The notes under the pieces were generated by a model. The model made no database searches and was not told the DNA's origin. It was given only the letters and a program-made list of their open reading frames with translations. From NCBI GenBank assembly GCA_025351345.1, contig JANXWB010000024.1, forward strand, positions 1 to 53,891: a stretch of 53,891 bases of DNA, written 5' to 3'. The stretch comes from Synechococcales cyanobacterium GL140_1_metabat_312. GTDB lineage: Bacteria > Cyanobacteriota > Cyanobacteriia > Leptolyngbyales > Leptolyngbyaceae. Every line of letters starts with the position of its first letter. Position 1 is the stretch's first letter. The position numbers and the translations under genes were made by a program. This document shows positions 46,951 through 53,891 of the stretch, one piece after another.

Positions 46951-47205
46951 ATGAAAGCGATCGCACCTGAAGAATACCTAGACCATACCCAAGAATCTAA
47001 AGCCCTCGCCGAACAGGACCATGCACTTGAAGATAACAACTTCGATGAACCCTTAGAAGATCTTAAGGAATCCAGTGAAAGCTATTCAATACTATTGGGG
47101 TTAGTAACGATCGAAACCCAAGTAACATCCCGCAGCCTAACCCATAAAAAACCATCGGCAGAACCTACCGATGATCTCCAGTTTTTCTTAGACCATTGCC
47201 CTTAA
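46951..47205 (+). CDS. Hypothetical acidic protein (84 aa) after the RelE-like toxin
   Basis: 84 residues, strongly acidic in the middle (ALEDNNFDEPLEDLKESSE). It begins 17 bases after the toxin stop, on the same strand. No family is recognised. It may belong to the operon or be an unrelated small gene. Confidence 0.5.
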   Translation: MKAIAPEEYLDHTQESKALAEQDHALEDNNFDEPLEDLKESSESYSILLGLVTIETQVTSRSLTHKKPSAEPTDDLQFFLDHCP

Positions 47206-47224
47206 ATCCCAAATCAATCAAACC

Positions 47225-48034
47225 CTAGAACTCCTCTTTTGCCGGACGCAACAGCCCCGGAACAACCACTGCCAAGACACCCGCGCCGAAGAATGCAATC
47301 ACATTTCTAGCCAACGGCAACCAATCCGTCGTCCGAGTCACCACCGGACCAATCCCAAAGGCAAAGAACAAAATGCCCCACAACGGCGACAAAATAAGCG
47401 ACCACTGCCAAGAGAAAAACTGACCTTCCTTCCGGGGCTGACCCGCAAACCCCGCCACAATTCCGCCAACCGCCGACGAAATGAACGTCAAAATCCACTG
47501 TTCTTGAGGCAACCCCGGCACCACACTACAGCCGCCCTGACGCAAACATAATTCCAAGGTCTCAATGGTTTGGATAATAGACTGATCTTCACCATTATCC
47601 GCCACAAAAAACTGATTCCCAAAGCGCGTCTGAAGCTCAATCCAAAAGGTTCGGGACAACAACGGATACAGTTGCTCACCCACACTAAAATTTAGAATAT
47701 TGCCGCCCCGCGCATCCGCCACCAACATCACACTCTTATCGTCTAATCCCCAAAACTTCTTCACCGCACGCCCCGGAGTCCGATCGAACTGGGTCAATAT
47801 TCGCAGTTTCCAGCCCGTTTCCTCCTCGAATTTCGTCAACTCCGTCCCCAGGCGATCTTCCTGAACCGGAGTCAGCACCCGAGCCAAATCAATAATGTTA
47901 GTAGGATGATCGGGCAACAAATCTGGATTCTCATACGCCAGAACTGGGCTACACCAGAGAACAAGAGCCGCCAAAACCACACAGCACCCTTTTACAAATG
48001 ACTGGGACCATGCAAGAGAAGAAAAAAGTTTCAT
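47225..48034 (-). CDS. TPM-domain envelope protein with C-terminal membrane helices
   Basis: A signal peptide begins MKLFSSLAWSQSFVKGC and ends near PVLAYENPD. The ATG at 48034 is chosen over 48085 because it starts a normal signal. The TPM (TLP18.3/Psb32/MOLO-1) domain spans about 45-180 (LLPDHPTNIIDLARVLTPVQEDRLGTELTKFEEET). Three hydrophobic segments follow near the C-terminus. Psb32-type proteins help photosystem II repair; this one may be related, but the role is not fixed. Confidence 0.8.
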   Translation of the reverse strand: MKLFSSLAWSQSFVKGCCVVLAALVLWCSPVLAYENPDLLPDHPTNIIDLARVLTPVQEDRLGTELTKFEEETGWKLRILTQFDRTPGRAVKKFWGLDDKSVMLVADARGGNILNFSVGEQLYPLLSRTFWIELQTRFGNQFFVADNGEDQSIIQTIETLELCLRQGGCSVVPGLPQEQWILTFISSAVGGIVAGFAGQPRKEGQFFSWQWSLILSPLWGILFFAFGIGPVVTRTTDWLPLARNVIAFFGAGVLAVVVPGLLRPAKEEF

Positions 48035-48125
48035 TCGGATAGAGGTCACGGGCGAAGGTTTACATTTGTTAATAGTAATTCTCATCTTACGAGGGTCTGT
48101 GATTCCCCGTCAACGGATCAACACA

Positions 48126-48503
48126 TCACCGCCGTCTGCGCCCCCCTCTGAAAAATGATCGCCATGCCGCTGTCATTCCCACAACCAGGCTCTTCGTCCC
48201 CACATTCGCCCGCTCCACCTGATACTTCACCTCCGTCAAACTCTCATCCACCTGCTTCACCACATGACTCGCATGTTCTAATCCCTGACTCATATCCTCT
48301 GTCAAATCCGAAAGCTCCAGTCCCGTCTTTCGCATTGCTTCTAGGGTTGGGGGCAGCTCACGCGACAGCAAGTCAAACAGCTTCTGCGCACTTTGAGCCG
48401 CCTTACTTAGCTCCTGAAACGCAGGCACCGCCACAATTAACACCGCCGTCAAACTCATGGCGACCAAACACAACGAGAGTGCTAACCAAAAAAGCGGATC
48501 CAT
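48126..48503 (-). CDS. DUF948-like membrane-anchored coiled-coil protein
   Basis: 125 residues: one N-terminal membrane helix (FWLALSLCLVAMSLTAVLIVAV) then heptads (LSRELPPTLEAMRKTGLELSDLTEDMS, VVKQVDESLTEVKYQVERA) and a basic tail (RGGRRRR). The layout resembles the DUF948 family. It starts one base inside the preceding gene's stop (TAATG), so the two are translationally coupled. Confidence 0.7.
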   Translation of the reverse strand: MDPLFWLALSLCLVAMSLTAVLIVAVPAFQELSKAAQSAQKLFDLLSRELPPTLEAMRKTGLELSDLTEDMSQGLEHASHVVKQVDESLTEVKYQVERANVGTKSLVVGMTAAWRSFFRGGRRRR

Positions 48504-48880
48504 TATTTATCGTCCACAGGGTAAGCCATCAACCTAGAGGACGATGATTTACGATCGGGAATAGTCGATCGGAGATCCTCTAAATCTGGTGTCCGTTGAC
48601 TGGCTTCCATACCCGCTTCAACCCCTGCCGCGATCGCCTCCTTAAGCCGAACCAACGTATCATCCCACCGTTGAATTGCGTTTTCCGTCAGACGATCGCT
48701 CTGAACCTGAACCACCACCAAAAGATCATCCGCCAGCTCAGGCAGTGCTTCTGCTGATTTTTTCAAAATGCGTCGGGTCTCATGACCAGGACGGGGTGCC
48801 ATCAACAGCCCAGCGATTGCACCCGCCGCCGCACCAAATACAATTCCACTTAAAAAACGACCAGAACGGTTATTGGACAT
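48503..48880 (-). CDS. YtxH-like gas-vesicle/general stress type protein
   Basis: 125 residues: RFLSGIVFGAAAGAIAGLLMAPRPGHETRRIL is the YtxH signature (Gly-rich membrane segment followed by AP..G.E.R). A charged helical remainder follows (ADDLLVVVQVQSDRLTENAIQRWDDTLVRLKEAIAAGVEAG). Such proteins are membrane-associated with unclear roles. It is the first gene of the pair with the DUF948-like protein. Confidence 0.78.
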   Translation of the reverse strand: MSNNRSGRFLSGIVFGAAAGAIAGLLMAPRPGHETRRILKKSAEALPELADDLLVVVQVQSDRLTENAIQRWDDTLVRLKEAIAAGVEAGMEASQRTPDLEDLRSTIPDRKSSSSRLMAYPVDDK

Positions 48881-48936
48881 AGGAGATTACGCCGTCATGC
48901 TATCGATTCTTACCAATCTTATCGTACTTGTTTTGA

Positions 48937-49302
48937 TCATCGGATGCGCCGGGACATGGGTTTTTGCCGATCGTTCCTAGGAAATGGATTAAATCGATTT
49001 ATTCGGGACCAATGACGCTGCGCACCATAGATTGAAGTCAAAAATAAAATCAAAAGTTGAAAGGCTGGGATCAATTGCAGTTGTAAGGACTGCTGAAGCT
49101 GCTGATAATGCGTTTGGAGATCAGCGAACGACGAATTTTGAATAGGGGCTAGGTCATGTTGAAATGATTGCTCGGCTCGAATTAGACCTTCGTTCAGCCG
49201 AATTAACGATCGTCGCCATTGGATAATCTGCCCTGCAGTCCACAGGCAAAGTACACAGAGCAAACAATTGAAGGTAATAACAAAAATGAAAATGGGCAAC
49301 AT
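48937..49302 (-). CDS. Hypothetical membrane protein (121 aa)
   Basis: Two hydrophobic segments (IFVITFNCLLCVLCLWTAGQI and LIPAFQLLILFLTSIYGA) enclose a helical, Gln-rich stretch. No known family. It is transcribed in the same direction as the YtxH/DUF948 pair, 57 bases upstream, and may belong to that envelope operon. Confidence 0.55.
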   Translation of the reverse strand: MLPIFIFVITFNCLLCVLCLWTAGQIIQWRRSLIRLNEGLIRAEQSFQHDLAPIQNSSFADLQTHYQQLQQSLQLQLIPAFQLLILFLTSIYGAQRHWSRINRFNPFPRNDRQKPMSRRIR

Positions 49303-49566
49303 AAGATTATGAAAAAAAGATTGTGAAAAAACTGTAAAAGCTGCGCACCAATATCAGCTTATCAAGCAATTTGACGATCGGAAACCTGAGAGATCCTATT
49401 TCATAATGTTTTATATTTTGATTTAACAACTCAAAACTTATCGTAATTCGTTCGATTTGTTACCGAGTTTATCAAGTCATTGAGCTATGGTTGTGCCATG
49501 CAAGCCCAGAAACCATAAATAATTCTTACAGAATAAATCCACGTCTGACTGATTGAGGTGATTCTT

Positions 49567-49755
49567 ATGTTTGATTCAAAGTCCGCCATCGCTGTACCCA
49601 GAACGATTCAAGAAGTTGCTGAAGCTGTCCGTCTATTCAAATCTCATGACTGGAGCCAAGATGAACTCTATGAACTTTGGCAAGCCATTCGATCGGCAAC
49701 TTTAGATCTGTCTGATTTAGAACTAGACCGAGTTTCGGGTGGAGATAGTTATTAG
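49567..49755 (+). CDS. Double-glycine leader-like peptide with a three-residue core
   Basis: 62 residues from the ATG at 49567, preceded by GAGGTGA. It ends LDLSDLELDRVSGGDSY. The 'LSDxELxxVxGG' block is the classic processing site of Nif11/bacteriocin-type leaders cleaved by a peptidase-containing ABC exporter, but only Asp-Ser-Tyr follows the GG. The mature peptide would be three residues, so it may be a truncated precursor or a leader used in trans. No modification or export gene is nearby. Confidence 0.6.
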   Translation: MFDSKSAIAVPRTIQEVAEAVRLFKSHDWSQDELYELWQAIRSATLDLSDLELDRVSGGDSY

Positions 49756-49865
49756 ACACCGAGAATATTAGGTAGGGGAATCCGATCTGATTGGGTTAGA
49801 TTAAGGGGTGCCAAAATGTCGCAAAATATAGGGCACAAAGGCGTTCCAACCACCCCCAATTTACT

Positions 49866-51824
49866 ATGGCAACCGTTCTAGAACAGGGTAATATCTCGAT
49901 CCATACCGAGAGTATCTTCCCCATTATTAAAAAATGGCTGTATTCCGACCATGAAATATTCCTACGGGAATTGGTCTCGAATGCTGTTGACGCGATGAAG
50001 AAGCTGAGTATGGTGTCCCGGTCCGGCGAATATGCGGATGACGCTGGGGAGATGGAAATCACTATCGCAATTGATAAGAATAAAAAAACGCTGTCGATTT
50101 CGGATACCGGAATTGGAATGACAGCCGATGAAATCAAAAAATATATTAACCAAGTCGCATTCTCCAGCGCTGAAGAGTTTGTCCAGAAATACCAAGCGAC
50201 TAGTGACGAACAAATTATTGGTCACTTTGGGCTAGGGTTTTACAGCGCCTTTATGGTGGCGAGTCAAGTTGAGATTGAAACACTTTCATACAAAGCTGAT
50301 TCCCAAGCTGTACATTGGTCCTGTGATGGTTCAACTAGCTTTTCTATCTCCGAGTCCGATCGGACAAAACGCGGCACGACAATTACCTTGACGCTTCTTG
50401 AAGAAGAGAATGAATATCTAGAAGATTATCGCATTCGCACCTTGGTGAAAACCTATTGCGATTTCATGCCATTTCCAATTAAATTAGTGGTAATTGAAGA
50501 AGAAGCGGCCACTGAACCCGAACAAATCAACAAACAAATTGCCGCCTGGAAAGAATCTCCCAGCAATCTTACCGATGAGCAATATCTGGAGTTCTATCGT
50601 TACCTCTATCCTTATCAAGAAGATCCATTGCTTTGGGTTCACTTGAATACAGATTATCCATTTGTTGTGAATGGTATTTTGTATTTCCCAAAACTGAAGC
50701 CAGATGTCGATGTCACAAAAAGTTCGGTTAAGCTCTTCTGCAATCAGGTCTTCGTTTCTGACAATTGTGAAGAAGTAATTCCTCGGTTTTTATTGCCCTT
50801 GCGCGGTGTGATTGATAGTACAGATATTCCATTAAATGTATCGAGAAGCTTCTTACAAGCCGATCGAACCGTGACTCAAATTGGAAATTACATTGCTAAA
50901 AAAGTAGGCGATCGCTTAAAAGATCTATATCGTGACGATCGAACTAGCTATATCAAATCCTGGCAAGACCTAGGAACGTTTGTCAAATTCGGTTCAATGA
51001 ATGACGATAAATTCAAAAAGCAAATCGAAGACATTGTTCTTTTCCAAACCACCCTAAAACCTGCCGATGCGCCAAAGGTCGAAGTTGAGACCGCAGATGG
51101 CGATGTTTGGAGTAGCGAGAATTCGGGCAACACTGTTGATGGAAAAACTTACACAACATTGAAGGAATACCTCGATCGTAATAAAGGAACTCAAGAAAAT
51201 CGGGTTTTCTATTGTAATGATCCGATCGCTCAAGCTACTTATGTGAGTTTGTACCAATCACGCGGGATTGAAGTGCTGTTCTTAGATTCATTTATTGACA
51301 GTCACTTTGCAACGTTCTTGGAGCGCGAATACAGTCAGATCAAGTTCTCCCGTGTAGATTCAGAATTGGATGACTCATTAATTGAGAAAGATCAAACAGA
51401 AGCGATCGATCCAGAAACAAATAATACGTTGAGCGATCGGATCAAGACACTCTTTAACTCAGCCCTGAACAAACCGAAACTAACCATTCGGACAGAAGCG
51501 ATTAAAACCGATAATCCCGGCAGCACACCTCCGGCTATGGTTCTTCTTCCTGAGGAACAGCGCCGAATGCAGGAAATGATGGCCATGATGCAGCAGCAAC
51601 AAGCGCAATTCCCTGAAGAGCATGTCCTGTTAATCAACACAGCTCACCCATTGATTCAAAATCTAGCCACAATGCAAAAGAGTGGTTCGGCTGAATTGGC
51701 GGATACTATCTGCGAACATGTTTATGATTTGGCGTTGATGGCCCAGAAGGGATTTGATGCGGAAGGAATGAAGTCTTTTGTGGAACGATCGAATCAAGTT
51801 CTAACTGAATTGACTACTCGTTAA
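49866..51824 (+). CDS. htpG: Chaperone HtpG (Hsp90)
   Basis: 652 residues. The GHKL ATPase domain includes FLRELVSNAVDAMKKL, ISDTGIGMTADEI and GHFGLGFYSAFMVASQ, followed by middle and C-terminal domains. In cyanobacteria HtpG is linked to heat, cold, oxidative and high-light tolerance. A strong terminator follows the stop. Length is normal for the group. Confidence 0.97.
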   Translation: MATVLEQGNISIHTESIFPIIKKWLYSDHEIFLRELVSNAVDAMKKLSMVSRSGEYADDAGEMEITIAIDKNKKTLSISDTGIGMTADEIKKYINQVAFSSAEEFVQKYQATSDEQIIGHFGLGFYSAFMVASQVEIETLSYKADSQAVHWSCDGSTSFSISESDRTKRGTTITLTLLEEENEYLEDYRIRTLVKTYCDFMPFPIKLVVIEEEAATEPEQINKQIAAWKESPSNLTDEQYLEFYRYLYPYQEDPLLWVHLNTDYPFVVNGILYFPKLKPDVDVTKSSVKLFCNQVFVSDNCEEVIPRFLLPLRGVIDSTDIPLNVSRSFLQADRTVTQIGNYIAKKVGDRLKDLYRDDRTSYIKSWQDLGTFVKFGSMNDDKFKKQIEDIVLFQTTLKPADAPKVEVETADGDVWSSENSGNTVDGKTYTTLKEYLDRNKGTQENRVFYCNDPIAQATYVSLYQSRGIEVLFLDSFIDSHFATFLEREYSQIKFSRVDSELDDSLIEKDQTEAIDPETNNTLSDRIKTLFNSALNKPKLTIRTEAIKTDNPGSTPPAMVLLPEEQRRMQEMMAMMQQQQAQFPEEHVLLINTAHPLIQNLATMQKSGSAELADTICEHVYDLALMAQKGFDAEGMKSFVERSNQVLTELTTR

Positions 51825-51845
51825 TCAATAGATTGATTGATCTTA

Positions 51846-51896
51846 TAAAAGGCTGTGCATTCTAAGCTAGATGGTTTAAGAATGTCCAGCCTTTTT
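51846..51896 (+). terminator. Intrinsic terminator of htpG
   Basis: A long hairpin: AAAAGGCTG and CATTCT pair with AGAATG and CAGCCTTTTT around a central loop, with the T run at 51891-51896. It lies 22 bases after the htpG stop. Confidence 0.9.
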
Positions 51897-52111
51897 ATTC
51901 GTTCTTTTAAATGCTTTACGGTAATCTGTCCAAGTAAATTCTTCAATTCTAGTCCTTTTGGTCCAAGAAGATTCACGATCGCCCACATAGCCGAAAGCTT
52001 GATTTTATCCCATCATCTACTTAACAAAACGTAATCTTTGGCCGTAACGATTAAAGACTCGTGATACAATTCCAGTAGAAATAACCTGCTGTTTGGGAAG
52101 GAATAAATACC

Positions 52112-52249
52112 ATGGAAGCAATGATGCTATTGGCAAAGCTGCCTGAAGCCTACGCGATGTTCAATCCCCTCGTGGATGTCCTACCAGTCATTCCGGTGTT
52201 CTTTTTGCTGCTAGCGTTTGTCTGGCAAGCCTCGGTTGGGTTCCGCTAA
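52112..52249 (+). CDS. psbK: Photosystem II reaction-centre protein PsbK
   Basis: 45 residues, too short for most ORF finders. The segments [20 protein letters not shown] and [15 protein letters not shown] match PsbK: a short propeptide cleaved before KLPEAY and a single membrane helix. PsbK stabilises photosystem II near CP43. A terminator-like hairpin follows. Confidence 0.95.
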   Translation: MEAMMLLAKLPEAYAMFNPLVDVLPVIPVFFLLLAFVWQASVGFR

Positions 52250-52277
52250 ATGGTATCGCCATTCAGTTGACGGTAAA

Positions 52278-52303
52278 GGGCGATCAAATCGATCGTCCTA
52301 ATT
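52278..52303 (+). terminator. Intrinsic terminator of psbK
   Basis: An 8-bp stem, GGGCGATC (52278-52285) and GATCGTCC (52291-52298) with one wobble pair, is followed by TAATTTTT. It starts 28 bases after the psbK stop. Confidence 0.7.
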
Positions 52304-52508
52304 TTTATTAAAAATGTTTTGTTAAGTCCGTTTCGTCGAGCTAACTATTCCCTTAATTTAAGTAATCTGGACTGAGAAATCGGGTCGTCCGAGTATATGG
52401 CTCGGTAAATGGGGAAAGGTACTTTCAAATGAACACCCTACAGAACCAGTACCTGAATGAAAGAGATAATAAAATCGTTCTACATTCTTAACTCACTATT
52501 CTACCTGT

Positions 52509-52583
52509 TCAACTTGTCCAATCTTAAAGATTCAAATTAGCAACTTGTTCAAAATCACGGTGATTTCGAGTCAGTAAAGTCAT
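52509..52583 (-). pseudogene. C-terminal remnant of a VapC (PIN) toxin
   Basis: The minus strand reads TLLTRNHRDFEQVANLNL, stop, DWTS. VapC proteins end 'TLVTRN.RDF..v.gL.(L/V)EDW'. The match to TRN.RDFE and DW is clear, with a TAA where Glu is expected before Asp-Trp. Only about 24 codons remain; no start or N-terminal PIN residues are visible. Confidence 0.65.
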
Positions 52584-52829
52584 TAATTAAACCAAATTGA
52601 ACCAATTCATAGACCGACTAGAGGTCATGGGTTTATTTCAGGTGAATCGATCGGGATGATTGCGATCGTCTTTTGGCATTGAATTAAAAAAATGATTGCA
52701 ACTTACTTACCAAAGCGACCAGACTACTGCTTTTAAATTTATTACTTAACCAAGATAGTCGTTATGCAAAATAGGGAACCCTAAGCAAATCCAGATAGAT
52801 AGTATCTATATAAAACTAGGAAACCTATA

Positions 52830-53168
52830 ATGAATCGTCGCCCCATCATCACGACGCCAAGAATCAGCACTATGCCCCGCGCTCAAACTGAATCTCGACT
52901 ACATTTAGAACGGTACCAAATATCGATCGAACAAAGTCGTCTCGAAAAAGAGCTTGAATCGTTAGAATTCAGACAAGTTGAAATTAAAACACGTCTAACT
53001 CAGCTTGCCGACCAAGCGTCGATTACGGCAGCTCTGCAAGAAAATGTAGCCAAAGAACATGCAGCAAAACAGAATAAAAGCACATCCTCACAGGGAGCGA
53101 TCGGTAGTTACCCAGCCCAAAAAACATTTAATTCTGAATCCTATCAAACCTTCTTGCTAGATTTCTAG
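52830..53168 (+). CDS. Small coiled-coil protein, GvpV-like (tentative)
   Basis: 112 residues: a basic, Pro/Arg/Ile-rich start with RISTMPRAQTESRL, then a helix with Leu/Glu/Arg heptads (LEKELESLEFRQVEIKTRLTQL), then a Ser/Gln-rich tail. The TMP..(T)ESRL start and following coiled coil resemble GvpV-type small proteins of cyanobacterial gas vesicle clusters, but no other gvp gene is present and the match is weak. It may simply be an unassigned coiled-coil protein. Confidence 0.4.
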   Translation: MNRRPIITTPRISTMPRAQTESRLHLERYQISIEQSRLEKELESLEFRQVEIKTRLTQLADQASITAALQENVAKEHAAKQNKSTSSQGAIGSYPAQKTFNSESYQTFLLDF

Positions 53169-53238
53169 GTGCAGAATTTACTCTGTTCTCTGGTAAATTA
53201 TCTCATGTCAGTGATTAGGACAATTTTCTGAAATTAGT

Positions 53239-53769
53239 GTGAACTTCATGCCGGGAACTCAGGCCCTTATAATTCCGCCGATCGACAACTTGGCAAATGA
53301 TACGATCGCTCAGGCAACCAATCTTGGGATATTGAGAACATCTGTAAGTCGTCAAGATTCGGTAGGGCAAGATGATGGTTGGGACTTTTATCAATTCTCA
53401 ACTTCTGAACCATCATCATTAACTGTTACACTAACAAATCTTCAAGCTGATGTTGATTTAATTGTATTTCAAGATCTCAACGGAGATCAAATTCTAAATA
53501 GCTTAGATTGGTATAAATCTGGAACCTTGGGCGGAATCTCAGATGAAAAACTTACATTCCAAGATCTAAAAGCAGGGACTTACTTCATCGAAGTCTATGG
53601 TTATAATCCTTATGGTTTCGATCGATCAAAAGCGCCCTCAAGCAACTATCAGCTCTCCATTCAACTCCCCAACCTCCTACCCAAAACGCCACAATTACAA
53701 TTTAATGAATTCAAATTAGAAGATGCCTCTGGGGATAGCAGCAGCACAACCATTATGCGGATGAAATAA
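53239..53769 (+). CDS. PPC-domain (bacterial pre-peptidase C-terminal) protein
   Basis: 176 residues. The segment AQATNLGILRTSVSRQDSVGQDDGWDFYQFSTSEPSSLTVTLTNLQADVDLIVFQDLNGDQIL has the PPC pattern (NDT..AT.LG, D..DFY.F, L...AD.DL.(V/L)..D.NG) of calcium-binding beta-sandwiches that hang from secreted proteases and other cell-surface proteins. The product is short, so it is a stand-alone PPC protein. The start may be GTG (53239) or ATG (53248). Confidence 0.8.
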   Translation: MNFMPGTQALIIPPIDNLANDTIAQATNLGILRTSVSRQDSVGQDDGWDFYQFSTSEPSSLTVTLTNLQADVDLIVFQDLNGDQILNSLDWYKSGTLGGISDEKLTFQDLKAGTYFIEVYGYNPYGFDRSKAPSSNYQLSIQLPNLLPKTPQLQFNEFKLEDASGDSSSTTIMRMK

Positions 53770-53891
53770 TGGAGATAGCCTGTGGGCTGCATAATTTCCG
53801 TGTGTTTAATCGTCAAGGAAAGGAGATTAAATGCCTGAAATCAGCCTGATCTAGAGAAGAAGTTGAATAGAGATGGATAAGAAAGAGAATA

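Larger units (their letters stand above)
52250..52829. other. Intergenic region, largely gene-free, containing a vapC remnant
   Basis: Apart from the psbK terminator and the VapC fragment (described separately), these 580 bases show no recognisable gene, RNA or repeat. Confidence 0.5.

Overview
The window is cyanobacterial chromosome. It carries psbK (photosystem II), the glpX-hemA pair, menB, cobD, eno, a CyaB-type adenylate cyclase and a GUN4-like protein. CGATCG/GCGATCGC (HIP1-like) palindromes are scattered throughout, as in many freshwater cyanobacteria. The species cannot be named from sequence alone. No rRNA, tRNA or CRISPR array was seen.

Layout. 1-9.6 kb: edge of an IS1-type transposase, then envelope and metabolic genes (metal-binding protein, acyltransferase, amidase, ExbB-like channel, hydrolase, DCC oxidoreductase, NAD-binding protein, methyltransferase), a pair of coiled-coil proteins of unknown role and a Uma2 nuclease. 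9.6-31.9 kb: mostly core metabolism and signalling (hemA, glpX, cobD, GUN4-like, menB, eno, gloA, tandem-GAF cyclase, DUF1537 kinase, glycosyltransferase 9, HlyD adaptor, FHA protein, glyS). 32-39.5 kb: an accessory island dense in toxin-antitoxin (TA) loci, built around a two-gene STAND (NB-ARC/TPR) cassette and lipA. 39.5-43.3 kb: recR, HIT, YifB-type ATPase, slipin. 43.5-45.9 kb: an A+T-rich two-gene cassette of an ATPase-nuclease-HhH fusion plus a winged-helix protein. 46-47.2 kb: a UPF0175/RelE TA operon. 47.2-53.9 kb: envelope proteins, a double-glycine leader-like peptide, htpG, psbK, a vapC remnant, a coiled-coil protein and a PPC-domain protein.

Main points. (1) The small protein upstream of the STAND ATPase ends in a 19-residue segment that aligns without gaps to the start of the ATPase. 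The arrangement resembles amyloid-signalling effector/NLR pairs, here with a possible HeLo/Bell-like membrane effector. (2) The ATPase-nuclease-HhH plus winged-helix pair looks like an undescribed defence module. (3) Two neighbouring TA loci (HicB/HicA and DUF433/DUF5615) keep an intact antitoxin but have a dead toxin, and both carry ATAA where an ATGA start/stop overlap is expected. (4) Two TA blocks are each bracketed by a partial copy of the 3' end of the neighbouring gene (lipA, and the STAND gene) with the same geometry, which suggests a shared insertion mechanism.
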